From positions 203,214 to 267,213 of the forward strand of contig DLGF01000012.1 of NCBI GenBank assembly GCA_002482545.1: DNA of 64,000 bases. Direction: 5' to 3'. Under the pieces are notes generated by a model. That model saw only the letters and a program-made list of their open reading frames with translations. It was not told the origin of the DNA and made no database searches. Positions within the stretch are counted from its first letter, which is position 1. Every line of letters begins with the position of its first letter. Below, piece by piece: positions 43,893-53,193 of this stretch. The position numbers and the translations under genes were made by a program. This DNA is from Sporomusaceae bacterium UBA7701 (GTDB lineage: Bacteria; Bacillota; Negativicutes; Sporomusales; UBA7701).

Positions 43893-44780
43893 TTACGATT
43901 TGTTTCGAAGTTTTAGATCAATTACCGGATTCTTCAGACTCTCAAAGCCGTCGATGCGGCACTCGGCCACATCGCCGTGCTGGATGTGCACCGCCCTGGG
44001 CGTTCCTGTGCTGCAAATATCGCCGGGCAGCATGGTGGCGACTTTAGTATGGAAAGATACCAGATACGAAGGCGGAAAAGTCATATTCGAAATTACATTC
44101 TGGGCGTAAACTTCGCCGTTGAGAACGGTGGCGACCTTAAGCTTCATGACGTCTTCAATCTCATCAGGCGTGACAAGCTCCGGCCCAAAGCTGAAAAAGG
44201 TGTCGAAGTTTTTGACATGGGTGAGATAGCGGGGATTGATCCGCAGGATATCTTCGGCAGTCATATCGATAATGGTGGTAAAACCCGCTACAACACTCAG
44301 CCAATCCTTTTCCTCCACATCCTTGCATTTTTTGCCGAAGATAACCCCGAGCTCGCCTTCGGCGGTGGTTTTCTGGGATTGCACGGGAATTTTAACGGTA
44401 TCGCCGGGACCGATGATCGTGGTATCGAATTTCGCAAAATTGCCGGGATATACGGTAGGCGCTTTTTCCGCCAGGTCGCCGGCGTGATCGACATAATTCA
44501 GGCCAATGCCCCAGATTTTACGGGGATGCCGGTAAAGAGGAGCATACTGGGCCCCGCTCTTTTCGATCGCATATCGGGCCAATCCCTCAAGCTCCCCTTT
44601 TCCGCCGGCGCGGTACCATGCGTTCAGTTCTTCCAGCTGCCCGGTCCAGATCAGTTCGAATACGTCCGTATGCCAGGCCATGCCAAGCCTTTCATTGATT
44701 GCCGAGACCGGAAGAAGTCCATTGTTTACGACAACTGCCGCCGTTTCTTTGGCCTGGAACCGGATAGTCGCTAGTCTCAT
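43893..44780 (-). CDS. Fumarylacetoacetate hydrolase family enzyme
   Basis: A 295-residue FAH-fold enzyme. Metal ligands are visible in EGELGVIFGKKCKDV and IDMTAEDIL; the segment KIWGIGLNYVDHAGDL opens the catalytic domain, and GDICSTGTPRAV closes it. Members hydrolyse or decarboxylate acylpyruvates, 2-oxo-alkenoates or oxaloacetate. It lies 15 bases before the SDR gene and 57 bases after the Ldh-type gene, which suggests that a 2-keto acid made by the dehydrogenase is its substrate. Confidence 0.88.
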   Translation of the reverse strand: MRLATIRFQAKETAAVVVNNGLLPVSAINERLGMAWHTDVFELIWTGQLEELNAWYRAGGKGELEGLARYAIEKSGAQYAPLYRHPRKIWGIGLNYVDHAGDLAEKAPTVYPGNFAKFDTTIIGPGDTVKIPVQSQKTTAEGELGVIFGKKCKDVEEKDWLSVVAGFTTIIDMTAEDILRINPRYLTHVKNFDTFFSFGPELVTPDEIEDVMKLKVATVLNGEVYAQNVISNMTFPPSYLVSFHTKVATMLPGDICSTGTPRAVHIQHGDVAECRIDGFESLKNPVIDLKLRNKS

Positions 44781-44837
44781 TTTCAGCGCCCCCTCCTGCT
44801 TATTTTCCCGTTTCTAGTCATGCCGGAGAAGCTTCGA

Positions 44838-45890
44838 TCACATGGCAAGCTCCACCCCTTTCCGGGCAGCGATGCCCAGCAATTCATCAACGACCTCCTG
44901 CGACAGCTGCAAACCGTCTTTTCTTTGCTGTTGCTCCAGGATCCACTCGCGTTCTCCCGGCAGCATGACGGCTTCCACGCCCGGCATCGCCGGCACGGCC
45001 TTGATCTTGTAAATCCACTCTTCCGTCCGCTGCGCGTATCGGGCGGCATCGCCAAAGGCTTCCGGCTTGATCAGGATGATAAAGTGGCCGACATTGGCCT
45101 CTGCCCGTATTCCGGAGTACTGGTTGATAATCTGGGGTCCGTAGGCGGCCCCTTGCAGCACTCCCGCCAGATGGTCCACGATCATGCTGAGCGCGTAGCC
45201 CTTGGGCCCCGCCATCGGCAGCAGCACCCCCTTCAGGGCGGCCTGGGGATCGGTGGTCGGATTGCCGTCCGGGTCGAGGGCCCAGCTGTCGGGAATGGCT
45301 TTACCGGCTTTGGCCGCCGCTATAATTTTGCCGCGAGCCACCATGCTGGTGGCCATGTCGACAATAATATGCGGCCGCTTTTGGCGGGGAACGCCGAAAG
45401 CGATCGGGTTGGTGCCGAAAAACGCCTCACTGCCTCCCCAGGGAGGCATCGCCGGCGGAGCATTGGTAAAAATGATCGAAATGTACCCTCTGTCAGCCGC
45501 CAGCCTGCAGTAATACCCGGCAGCGCCAAAATGATTGCTCCGCCTGACTCCCACGGCGCAAATACCGTAGTTTTCCACGGCTTCCATGCCTGCCGCCAAG
45601 GCTCTCGCCGCCACCACGGTGCCCAGACCGTTGTCGCCGTCCACGCTAAGCACGGCCGGCACCGTCCGGGTAATTTGAATGGAGGGCCGCGCCTTGACGA
45701 AGCCCTCTTCCACCCGTTTCAAATAAATGGCGAAGCGGGTCAAGCCGTGGCTCCGGATGCCCTGCAGCTCGGAGTAGAGAAGATTGTCGGCCACGGCCGC
45801 GGCGTCTTCAGACGGCAAGCCCGCCGACGCCAGGCATTTTTCCATGAAGCAGCGCAACGCAGGCACCGTAAAGACTGACCTTTTATCCAT
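44838..45890 (-). CDS. Ldh family (malate/L-lactate/ureidoglycolate-type) dehydrogenase
   Basis: A 350-residue NAD(P)-dependent dehydrogenase of the type 2 malate/lactate family, unrelated to Rossmann-fold LDH. Marks are SHGLTRFAIYLKRVEEG, the catalytic His in VRRSNHFGAAGYYCRLA, FGTNPIAFGVP, IIVDMATSMVARGKI and GPKGYALSMIVD. It oxidises a 2-hydroxy acid; the relatives use malate, sulfolactate, ureidoglycolate or diketogulonate. It follows the first module partner gene by 30 bases and so belongs to that transcript. Confidence 0.88.
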   Translation of the reverse strand: MDKRSVFTVPALRCFMEKCLASAGLPSEDAAAVADNLLYSELQGIRSHGLTRFAIYLKRVEEGFVKARPSIQITRTVPAVLSVDGDNGLGTVVAARALAAGMEAVENYGICAVGVRRSNHFGAAGYYCRLAADRGYISIIFTNAPPAMPPWGGSEAFFGTNPIAFGVPRQKRPHIIVDMATSMVARGKIIAAAKAGKAIPDSWALDPDGNPTTDPQAALKGVLLPMAGPKGYALSMIVDHLAGVLQGAAYGPQIINQYSGIRAEANVGHFIILIKPEAFGDAARYAQRTEEWIYKIKAVPAMPGVEAVMLPGEREWILEQQQRKDGLQLSQEVVDELLGIAARKGVELAM

Positions 45891-45920
45891 AATGTATTAT
45901 CCTTTCAGGTTGCCTATATC

Positions 45921-46547
45921 TTATTGAGGCAAGTATTTCTTCAGCAGCTCCTCGGCCCGTTCAGGGTTATAGATACCGCATACGCAGGGCTGCCCGATCA
46001 GGACGGCGGCTTCTTTCGGCGTCTTTTTCCCTTTCTTCACGTCTTCAATGACCTTTTTCACCAAATGCTGCGATATCAGTCCATGTCCGCACATGGTCAC
46101 AAACTCCAGGATTTCTTCCGGCGGCAATTCGTCCTTTTTGCCCCAGATATCCAGCGACAAATTGACGGAATGAGGCTGAATGCCGAATTCCCTGCACATT
46201 TCCAGAATATCCGCCGTCGGGCCTTGTACGGTGACGGACATGCCCAAATCCAATTCCTTCAAGCGCTTGATCACGGCATGCATTTTCTCCCTGCTGGCAA
46301 AAGAACAGCGGACTCGCGGAACCTCATTCAAGGAGTTTTTAATCTCTTCCAGGCTGTATCCCTGCAGAACAGTCCCCAGATGCTGGGAGCCGATATTGGC
46401 GGGCCCCATCTCCCAGACGACCTCCAACACCCGCTGCAGTTTCGCCTTGGAGCCCTGGTGGTTTATGCCGGCCGCGGCCGTTACCAGCAGTACGTAGTCA
46501 TTTTTGAGCGATTCTTCCGAACCGCGGCGATGTAATGTATGCGTCAT
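45921..46547 (-). CDS. Module partner protein, copy 1 (MCGH / CxCGI family)
   Basis: A 208-residue soluble protein of a family that I cannot name. It starts MTHTLHRRG and includes KNDYVLLVTA, GMSVTVQGP, PHSVNLSLDIWGK, TMCGHGLIS and QPCVCGIYNPERA. The motifs MTHxLHRxG, MCGH and CxCGIxN are invariant in the three window copies, so His and Cys probably bind a metal or cluster. It always follows the ferredoxin-fusion gene, here by 20 bases, and presumably forms a complex with it. Downstream come Ldh, FAH and SDR genes. It is closer to copy 3 than to copy 2. Confidence 0.75.
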   Translation of the reverse strand: MTHTLHRRGSEESLKNDYVLLVTAAAGINHQGSKAKLQRVLEVVWEMGPANIGSQHLGTVLQGYSLEEIKNSLNEVPRVRCSFASREKMHAVIKRLKELDLGMSVTVQGPTADILEMCREFGIQPHSVNLSLDIWGKKDELPPEEILEFVTMCGHGLISQHLVKKVIEDVKKGKKTPKEAAVLIGQPCVCGIYNPERAEELLKKYLPQ

Positions 46548-46567
46548 GCGATCCCGTCCTCCTTAGT

Positions 46568-47302
46568 TTATTGCCTGATGATCCTATAAGGGCGCCCCAT
46601 CCCCAGATTGACTTTGGAGTTCACCCGCGGCTTCAATCCTATCGCCTCCAGCATCGGCAAAACGGGCAGCGACCCGTCTTCTTCGAAGCAGCCGATCAGG
46701 TCTAAAGAGAACACCGTATTCAAGCTTTTCGCGACTTCCGTCACCGTCGCCATAATCAGCGGCATTTGATCGATAGGGGCCGTGAACTCAATAATGGCCG
46801 AAACAAGTTTTTCATTCTTGTATTTGGGATCGATTACCCCTGTTGACTTATCGGCCAACAGCTGGGTTAAGGGATTCGCCTCCTCAAACACCACGCCGAT
46901 CTTGGCCAAGGCCATCGTCATTTTTTCAAATTCGGCCATATCCGTGCCCATGCAGGGACGCCCCATTTCCACCGCCACGCCGATTTCTCCCCGGCAAACC
47001 CGGCCTGTCACATCATTGGTTTTTACCTCTTCCGTCCCGCGGCCGGGCACTTGCGTAACGGCGTGAGTAGTCGTCGGATCGCTGAAAAAACGTCTTATGC
47101 CGCGTGGCTCTTCGTAAATTCCCTCTTTTTCGTAAAAAGCGCCTGTCGGGCAGGGCACCACATCCCGGCGGAGACAATTGCCGCATTCCAGGCACTCCGC
47201 CTGGTCGATGGCCGCCTTCCTGCCCGTGATCGAAATGGCCTGGGCCGGACAATACGGTATACAAATCCCGCAGCCGATACACTTTTCCTGATTGACAAGC
47301 AT
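46568..47302 (-). CDS. Module ferredoxin-fusion protein, copy 1
   Basis: A 244-residue protein. Residues 1-55 are a 2x[4Fe-4S] ferredoxin (CIGCGICIPYC and CLECGNCLRRDVVPC). The remaining about 185 residues form a domain that I do not recognise, with GRGTEEVKTNDVTGRVCRG, VAVEMGRPCMG and the C-terminal KVNLGMGRP, all shared by the other two copies. It probably delivers electrons to, or forms a clustered subunit of, the partner encoded next. Its upstream region holds a GntR-type palindrome (47331-47349). Confidence 0.8.
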   Translation of the reverse strand: MLVNQEKCIGCGICIPYCPAQAISITGRKAAIDQAECLECGNCLRRDVVPCPTGAFYEKEGIYEEPRGIRRFFSDPTTTHAVTQVPGRGTEEVKTNDVTGRVCRGEIGVAVEMGRPCMGTDMAEFEKMTMALAKIGVVFEEANPLTQLLADKSTGVIDPKYKNEKLVSAIIEFTAPIDQMPLIMATVTEVAKSLNTVFSLDLIGCFEEDGSLPVLPMLEAIGLKPRVNSKVNLGMGRPYRIIRQ

Positions 47303-47330
47303 ATTTCTTCCTCCGTGCCTTCAATTTATC

Positions 47331-47349
47331 ATGTACGATATCATACAAG
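47331..47349. promoter_or_regulatory. Probable GntR/FCD operator
   Basis: TGTACGAT-ATCATACA (47332-47347) is a palindrome with one mismatch, of the form bound by FadR/FCD-type GntR proteins. It lies in the 73-base gap upstream of the first ferredoxin-fusion gene. A GntR/FCD gene is 1 kb away. A half-match (ATCATACAA, 53980-53988) lies before copy 2. Confidence 0.5.
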
Positions 47350-47375
47350 TTTCTTTATTTTTTTACACTGTCCCA

Positions 47376-48269
47376 TTACGGCCTTTCCTGTCCACCGTTT
47401 TGTTCCAGTGCGTCGATAACTGCCGGCCATTCTTTAGGCGGTTTGCCGCCGAATCTTTCTTTGAGGCCCTTGGCTGCCAGCCATACCAATTTATCGTGCG
47501 TCGCTCGCGACATGGTCGGGGTAACGCCTATGCTCTCCAGCATTTCAATGGAGCTCTTCATTTCGTACGATCTTCGCTCGGCATGAACGGCGTTGGCCGT
47601 TACCAGGCGGTTCAGCGTTTGTTCAAACGGAGTGGCGTTCATGGTGCTGGCTAATGACTCAATCACCAGTTGCTCCACCTTCATGACCGAAGCTGCCTGC
47701 AGAACCTCGGTAAGCAGCGCGGGCAATCCCTTCATGAAGATACTGCGCACCAGCTTTATAGCCGTGGCATCGCCCGGAACATCGCTGATTTTTTCCAGAT
47801 CCATGCCGTACGGAGCCATGATCTGCAGCAGGCGGTCGCTGCCGTTGCCGCTGATCAAGGTAGGAACCCGGTGCTGGTGGACCGGCAATGAACCCAGCAT
47901 GGCCGCATCGACGAACAAAACCGCCGCGGCTTTCATTTCTTCCCCAATCGCTTTCTTGACCTCCGGCGCAGAAGCGGAAACATCGACATACAACATGCCC
48001 CTGCTCAGATAAGAGCTGATCCCCTTGGCCGTCTCCAGCGCCTTGGAGCCTGGAACCGCCGCCATAACAACATCGACCCGGCCCAGCATTTCCGCAGGAG
48101 AGGCAACCAGCGTCACCCCGGCCGCCGCCGCCCGCTCCGCGACCAGCTCGCCGTAAACGGGCTTGGCCTGCATTACGTCATAGGCCAAAATGGCTTCCAC
48201 GCCTGCGCCCTTGAACCCCTTGGACATTTCAAAACCAACCTCGCCAAAGCCGATAAACCCCAGTTTCAT
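47376..48269 (-). CDS. NAD-binding 6-phosphogluconate dehydrogenase-like protein (DUF1932 type)
   Basis: A 297-residue beta-hydroxyacid dehydrogenase relative. The N-terminal Rossmann motif is GFIGFGEVGFEMSKGF and the substrate signature VDVSASAPEVKKAIG. The C-terminal half contains AIKLVRSIFMKGLPALLTEVL, the DUF1932 hallmark with the conserved Lys. Family members oxidise or reduce branched hydroxy acids. It precedes the first ferredoxin-fusion gene by 73 bases on the same strand, and follows the GntR gene. Confidence 0.85.
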   Translation of the reverse strand: MKLGFIGFGEVGFEMSKGFKGAGVEAILAYDVMQAKPVYGELVAERAAAAGVTLVASPAEMLGRVDVVMAAVPGSKALETAKGISSYLSRGMLYVDVSASAPEVKKAIGEEMKAAAVLFVDAAMLGSLPVHQHRVPTLISGNGSDRLLQIMAPYGMDLEKISDVPGDATAIKLVRSIFMKGLPALLTEVLQAASVMKVEQLVIESLASTMNATPFEQTLNRLVTANAVHAERRSYEMKSSIEMLESIGVTPTMSRATHDKLVWLAAKGLKERFGGKPPKEWPAVIDALEQNGGQERP

Positions 48270-48374
48270 ACAATCCCTCCCAACCAGTTTACTGTATTCT
48301 TCGAATGTTGCGACATTTTCGCAGGGATGAATTGCAAGGCATTTCCCTATTCAATTATAACTCGCCTGAAGGCT

Positions 48375-49121
48375 CTACAGGGCTTCTGTCCGGGGCCCCT
48401 TCCTGTTCCTTGCGGTCCCCTGGATGGTGTCTTCCACGGCTTTCAGGTGAGCGCCCATCGCCCTTATGGCCCGCTCTTCATCCCCGTTTCGCACGGCTTC
48501 GAGAATTTCCTTGTGTTCGGACACCGACACCAGATAGCGGCCCGGCAGCTGCAGGGTGATTTCCCGGCTTTCCCTCAGGATGTCGATCAGACTGTTCATA
48601 ATATGCTTCAACGTATTATTATTGGTAATCTCCAGCAGAACCCCGTGAAAAGCGGCGTTAAACTCATTCAGCTTAACATAGCCCGTATCCGGCTGGCGCG
48701 CCGCTTTTTCAGCAGCGTCGATGATCTTCTCAAGCTTGCGGATATCCGCCGGCGTGGCTCTTTTGGCTGCTTGCCTGACCACTTCTTCTTCCAAAATGCG
48801 CCGGACCTGGAATAACTCCAATAATCGCTCTTTATGCCGGTAAAGGGTATCTTCCAGAACGGTCAGATGCTTATCGTCGGGGGTCACGGCCGTGACAAAA
48901 GCGCCCACGCCTCTCCGGATATCGACAATGCCCCTCCCGGCCAAGCTTTGCATCGCTTCCCTGACTACGGTACGGCTTACACTGAACTGTTCCGCCAGTT
49001 GATGCTCGGAAGGAAGTTTATCGCCCGGCTTATACCTGCCTTCCTCAATGGCTTGGGTGATTTGGGCCGTAATACGGACAAATAATTTAGTCCTCTCATT
49101 AACTGGCGAGAACAGTTTCAT
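48375..49121 (-). CDS. GntR-family regulator, FadR/FCD type
   Basis: A 248-residue regulator. The N-terminal winged helix reads YKPGDKLPSEHQLAEQFSVSRTVVREAMQSLAGRGIVDIRRGVGAFV, split by the usual turn, and the C-terminal FCD helical domain has the metal-binding pattern with FNAAFHGVLLEITNN and SVSEHKEILEAV. FCD proteins bind organic acids. It stands between TctA and the dehydrogenase gene and most likely controls this cluster. GAGGTAATGAGG precedes the ATG. A 32-base dyad (49187-49218) is upstream, probably for autoregulation. Confidence 0.9.
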   Translation of the reverse strand: MKLFSPVNERTKLFVRITAQITQAIEEGRYKPGDKLPSEHQLAEQFSVSRTVVREAMQSLAGRGIVDIRRGVGAFVTAVTPDDKHLTVLEDTLYRHKERLLELFQVRRILEEEVVRQAAKRATPADIRKLEKIIDAAEKAARQPDTGYVKLNEFNAAFHGVLLEITNNNTLKHIMNSLIDILRESREITLQLPGRYLVSVSEHKEILEAVRNGDEERAIRAMGAHLKAVEDTIQGTARNRKGPRTEAL

Positions 49122-49186
49122 GGATCCTCATTACCTCTCAGTCCATCAGCTTTCCGGACGCAATCCTTACTGGTAACCATCCGCAC

Positions 49187-49218
49187 TTCCTATATCATTG
49201 ATCATAATATCATAGGAA
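49187..49218. promoter_or_regulatory. Dyad upstream of the GntR gene
   Basis: TTCCTAT and ATAGGAA arms (7 bp, perfect) flank an A+T-rich centre with TGATCA in the middle and ATCAT/TATGAT-like repeats. It is placed as an operator for autoregulation; the assignment is inference. Confidence 0.4.
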
Positions 49219-49299
49219 GGCAGTTGTGTAAAGAAGCGCTCCTCGCCGCCGCCGTTTGTAAACCTGCCGTCGCGTCGCGCCTGCCCGCGCGGCGGATGA

Positions 49300-50826
49300 C
49301 TAGGATTCCGTGAGCGCAGCCGCGTCCTTCCGGGCCCCTCGGACCGCTTTGTAAACAATCCAGGCGATCGACGACAGTGCGCCGACCATCAGGATGCAGG
49401 ATACCGGCCGGGCAAAAAATATGCCCATGCTGCCGCTGGAAAGAATCAACGACTGCCGCAGCGAGTTTTCCAGGGTATTCCCGAGCACCAAGGCCAAAAT
49501 CAGCGGCGGCGCCGGATAATCCATCTTTCTGAGGCAATAGCCGATCAGTCCAAAGGCCAGCACCATCCCGACGTCGAACAGGTTGTTCCCCAGACTGAAC
49601 CCGCCGACAATAATGATGGACATTACGACTGAGTTGAGAACAGGAAACGGCACTTCCAGCATGCGGACAAAAATAGGAATACACACCGTCGACAAGATGA
49701 GCAGCATCGCATTCCCCACATACATGCTGCCGATAAGGCCCCAGATAAAATCGGGGTTGTTTTCCCACAGCAGCGGTCCCGGCTGCAAGCCGAACATGAG
49801 CAGCGCCCCCATCATGACGGCCGTGCTGCCGGAGCCTGGCACTCCCAAGGTCAAAAGCGGCACAAAAGCAGCCACGGAAGCGGCATTGTTGGCGGTTTCC
49901 GGCGCGGTTACCCCTTCGATGGCGCCTTTGCCGAACAAAGCTCTCCGTTCGGGAGGAGCCGCGTTTTTCGCATAAGCGTAAGATATAAACGTACAGATGG
50001 TGGCGCCCGATCCCGGCAGCATGCCGACCGTAAAGCCCAGGAACGTGCTGCGGAGGATATGCCATTTGGTCAGGGCCCAGTCCTGCATGGTCGGCAACAG
50101 CTTTCGCCAGGACAGCGCCTTCTTGTCGAACTTGAAGGACAGCGCATCGTCTTCCATCGCCAGGAGAATCTCGGTTATGCCGTACAGTCCCAGCGCTACG
50201 ACGATAAAATCGATTCCTTCGTATAGCTTAGGCTGATTGAAGGTAAACCGGGAAGCGCCGGTAACCAGGTCCAGCCCGATCGTGGAGATGAACAAGCCCA
50301 TCAGCGCCGCGGTATACGCCTTGATCGGCGTTTTCTCGGCAAAGCTGGCAACCAGGGTAAGTCCCAGCACCATCAGGGAAAAATACTCCGGCGGGCCGAA
50401 GGTAAGGGCGATCTTCGCCAGGGACGGTCCCAGAATGGTAAATAAAATCACGCATATCGTTCCGCCGATAAAAGAGCCGATGGCGCACATGCCCAGCGCC
50501 GCTCCGCCTCGTCCCTGCTGGGCCATCGGGTAGCCGTCGGCGACCGTCATGACCGACGCCGGGTCCCCGGGCACTCCCAGCAATACCGACGTGATGGAGC
50601 CGCCATACATGGCCCCGTAATAGATGCCGGCCATGAGAATGATGCCGGCGGTGGGATCGCCCACGCTGACCGTGATCGGCAGCAGGATCGCGAGACCGGC
50701 CGACGGCCCCAGGCCGGGCAGCGCTCCGATCAGCATTCCCGCCACGACTCCGATAAAACAGAATAAAAGATGCAGCGGGGTCAGCGCTACGGAAAGGCCT
50801 TGCAATAGATTTCCAACAATCTCCAC
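49300..50826 (-). CDS. tctA: Tripartite tricarboxylate transporter, large membrane subunit TctA
   Basis: A 508-residue membrane protein with about 12 helices. It contains GALPGLGPSAGLAILLPIT, AGIYYGAMYGGSITSVLLGVPGDPASVMT, GMLPGSGATICTFISYAYAK and TLGVPGSGSTAVMMGALL, the duplicated TctA signature. With TctB and TctC it imports tri- or dicarboxylates using the ion gradient. I take the GTG at 50826, seven bases after AGGAGG; the frame stays open to 50994 within tctB. The gene order C-B-A is typical. Confidence 0.92.
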   Translation of the reverse strand: MEIVGNLLQGLSVALTPLHLLFCFIGVVAGMLIGALPGLGPSAGLAILLPITVSVGDPTAGIILMAGIYYGAMYGGSITSVLLGVPGDPASVMTVADGYPMAQQGRGGAALGMCAIGSFIGGTICVILFTILGPSLAKIALTFGPPEYFSLMVLGLTLVASFAEKTPIKAYTAALMGLFISTIGLDLVTGASRFTFNQPKLYEGIDFIVVALGLYGITEILLAMEDDALSFKFDKKALSWRKLLPTMQDWALTKWHILRSTFLGFTVGMLPGSGATICTFISYAYAKNAAPPERRALFGKGAIEGVTAPETANNAASVAAFVPLLTLGVPGSGSTAVMMGALLMFGLQPGPLLWENNPDFIWGLIGSMYVGNAMLLILSTVCIPIFVRMLEVPFPVLNSVVMSIIIVGGFSLGNNLFDVGMVLAFGLIGYCLRKMDYPAPPLILALVLGNTLENSLRQSLILSSGSMGIFFARPVSCILMVGALSSIAWIVYKAVRGARKDAAALTES

Positions 50827-50837
50827 AGAATCACCTC

Positions 50838-51296
50838 CTAAAAGCCGAATATGCCCTGTATAAACTGAACTTCCAGGAAAACCGAGAATACGGCCCAGAA
50901 AATCAACGGGATACAGATCGCGAGGGCAACATCCACTTTCCAGTTTTTCATGCCCAGCATCCAGGACAGATAGCCTACGAGCAGCCCCAGGCACACCAGC
51001 ATTCCCAAGAGATGCGACAACAGCATGGCGACGGCTGAAGAACCGATCAACACCAATGCATTGCGGACGCTTTCCTTGCTAAAACAGCTTTTTCCCCCGG
51101 GCTCGGCTTTTTTCCTGAGGCTGAGGATGAGTTGCAGCAGCATGCAAAAAAATATCAGCGAAGAGATCCAGATCGGCAAAAACCCTGGTCCGGGGACTCC
51201 GTCTTCCAGCATATATTGCAAGTCCAGCGCGCTGTAGAATATATAGGCGCAGCCCATCATCACGATTATGCTGGTATAAATATCCGCCTTTCTCAT
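50838..51296 (-). CDS. tctB: Tripartite tricarboxylate transporter, small membrane subunit TctB
   Basis: A 152-residue protein with four helices, including YMLEDGVPGPGFLPIWISSLIFF near residue 30, the TctB hallmark. It ends 11 bases before tctA. It is the small membrane subunit that completes the transporter; the Tct ligand is set by TctC. Confidence 0.9.
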   Translation of the reverse strand: MRKADIYTSIIVMMGCAYIFYSALDLQYMLEDGVPGPGFLPIWISSLIFFCMLLQLILSLRKKAEPGGKSCFSKESVRNALVLIGSSAVAMLLSHLLGMLVCLGLLVGYLSWMLGMKNWKVDVALAICIPLIFWAVFSVFLEVQFIQGIFGF

Positions 51297-51396
51297 TTGC
51301 GCACTCCTTTATTTTATTCGGGATTCCCCCTGCCGGAGGGGCTTCTCTGCTCAGAAGGATAGAAGGCGGCGCGAACCGCCTTCATCCCCCTTATTA

Positions 51397-52392
51397 TTAT
51401 TTTTTGTTTATCTTGCCGGCCAAGGTTAAGAATTCTTCATACATCTTAGTGGTTTCCGCCATTGAATCGCCGAATTCTTTCGCGCTCATGAAACGGCCTT
51501 CAACGGAATTCTTCTTGAGATAGCCGTCTGTCCAGTCCGGCTGCTCCGATGCTTTTTTAAATACTTCACCCAAATATTGGACCGCTTCCGGAGAAATATC
51601 CTTGGGCCCTACAATGCCGCGGAACTGAGCCAGCACCAAATTGACTCCCTGCTCGGTCAAGGTGGGCACCTGCTGCATTTCTTTCAATCTCTCCTTGCTG
51701 GCCACGGCGATGGCGCGGGCTTTTTTGGCTTCCAGCTGTCCGAGAGCTTCTCCCGGATTCACCCAGGCCATATCGACATGCCCGCCCAAGATGGCTGTCA
51801 TCACCTCGCCGCCGGAGTTGAACGGCACATACTTCATTTCCGTACCCGTGCGCTCTTGAAAAGCGAAGAACATGACCGCGTCATCCGAAGTACCCGATGT
51901 GCCGCCTACCGAGATCGATTTCGGATTGGCTTTGGCGTCGGCGATGATCTCTTTCACGTTCTGATACTTCGAATCTTCCCGCACGACTAACAGCAGCGTG
52001 TCCATCGCAAAACCGCAGATCGGCGTAAAATCCTTGTAAGATACCGGTGATTGCCCTAAAAGCGGGGCGGTGTAGAAGCTGGAGCTAACCGTGGCGATAA
52101 CGTACGGATCGCCCTTTTTATCGGCGGTGTACGCATAGCCGATGGAACCGCTGCCGCCCGGTTTGTTGGAGATGAGAATAGGCTGGCTGGACAACTTCTT
52201 ATCCATCACGACTTTGACCAGGCTTCTGGCCATGATATCGCTGCCGCCGCCGGCAGCGAAAGGCACTACCATTTCAATGCTCTTTGTCGGATAACTCGCG
52301 GCTTTCTTGTCCCCGCCGCAGCCGGCGACAAATGCTCCCATCATTGCCACAACGATGATTGCCGTCAGCCACTGAATACATTTTTTGTTCAT
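51397..52392 (-). CDS. tctC: Tripartite tricarboxylate transporter, substrate-binding lipoprotein TctC
   Basis: A 331-residue extracytoplasmic binding protein of the TctC/BugT family. Signal peptide with lipobox VAGC (Cys near residue 25), then YPTKSIEMVVPFAAGGGSDIMARSL split across the start of the fold, ISNKPGGSGSIGYAY, and SISVGGTSGTSDD in the middle. Ligands of the family are carboxylates such as citrate, tartrate, tricarballylate and aromatic acids; this one cannot be told. It heads the tct genes with 100 bases to tctB. Confidence 0.92.
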   Translation of the reverse strand: MNKKCIQWLTAIIVVAMMGAFVAGCGGDKKAASYPTKSIEMVVPFAAGGGSDIMARSLVKVVMDKKLSSQPILISNKPGGSGSIGYAYTADKKGDPYVIATVSSSFYTAPLLGQSPVSYKDFTPICGFAMDTLLLVVREDSKYQNVKEIIADAKANPKSISVGGTSGTSDDAVMFFAFQERTGTEMKYVPFNSGGEVMTAILGGHVDMAWVNPGEALGQLEAKKARAIAVASKERLKEMQQVPTLTEQGVNLVLAQFRGIVGPKDISPEAVQYLGEVFKKASEQPDWTDGYLKKNSVEGRFMSAKEFGDSMAETTKMYEEFLTLAGKINKK

Positions 52393-52556
52393 GCTTGGTC
52401 CGCCTCCTACCGATTAGTTACGGAATCCCCCCACCAGAACGCTCTTGCCTTTGCTCCGAAGAGCTCCTCTTCATTCAGTACTAGTCAGTGCCGGAATTGG
52501 GCGGCACATCGGATCAACCCCCTCTAACTGCCCGATTTCCCGACTTGTCTTTATCG

Positions 52557-53180
52557 CTAAGCCTTCGTATGGGCCGTGATGATTTCGGCGCACCGCACTT
52601 GATTAAATATACCGCAATAGCAGAAGTTCGCCAGCTGGATCGCTCCGTCCTCCGGCGTCATCCGGCCTTTTTCGACCTGCCGCATGATATGCCGGACAAA
52701 CTTGGGCGGAATCATATGGTGCCCGCACATGGTCGTAATCGAAAGCGTCGTCTCGTCCGGCAGCTTGTCTTTTTTCCCCCAGACGCCCAGCGAATAATTG
52801 ATCGAATGCGGTATCACGCCGGCTTCCTCACAAGCGGGCAGGACCTCGTCCAAAACTCCGGTGATCACCACGGACATCCCCAGCTCGCGTTCCTTGATGC
52901 GCGTCAAAAACTGCCTGACCTGCTCCCGTTTCGTAAAAACGCCCCGTATCCGGGATTTATCCGTGATTTTGGCTTTAATTGCCTCCGAACTGTACCGGGT
53001 GATCGGGCCGGTTTTGACATCGCCCCAGTTTTCCGAGCCGACCGCCTCGGCCGCCGCGATGAATTCAAGCGCCTTATCCCTTATGTTTACGTCGTTGATC
53101 CCCTTGGTCTGGTACATAAACCAGTTGAAATCCTTTTTTTGCGATTCGATATCGCCGCTGCGGTGCAATGAATGCGTCAT
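52557..53180 (-). CDS. Module partner protein, copy 2
   Basis: A 207-residue paralogue of the partner proteins at 45921 and 54064. It starts MTHSLHRSG and keeps GMSVVITG, PHSINYSLGVWGK, TTMCGHHMI and FCYCGIFNQVR, but is the most diverged copy. A frame to 53303 exists, but GAGGGGGAG before the ATG at 53180 and the shared N-terminus fix the start, 13 bases after its ferredoxin-fusion gene. The tctCBA genes follow by 164 bases. Confidence 0.75.
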   Translation of the reverse strand: MTHSLHRSGDIESQKKDFNWFMYQTKGINDVNIRDKALEFIAAAEAVGSENWGDVKTGPITRYSSEAIKAKITDKSRIRGVFTKREQVRQFLTRIKERELGMSVVITGVLDEVLPACEEAGVIPHSINYSLGVWGKKDKLPDETTLSITTMCGHHMIPPKFVRHIMRQVEKGRMTPEDGAIQLANFCYCGIFNQVRCAEIITAHTKA

Positions 53181-53193
53181 GCGTATCTCCCCC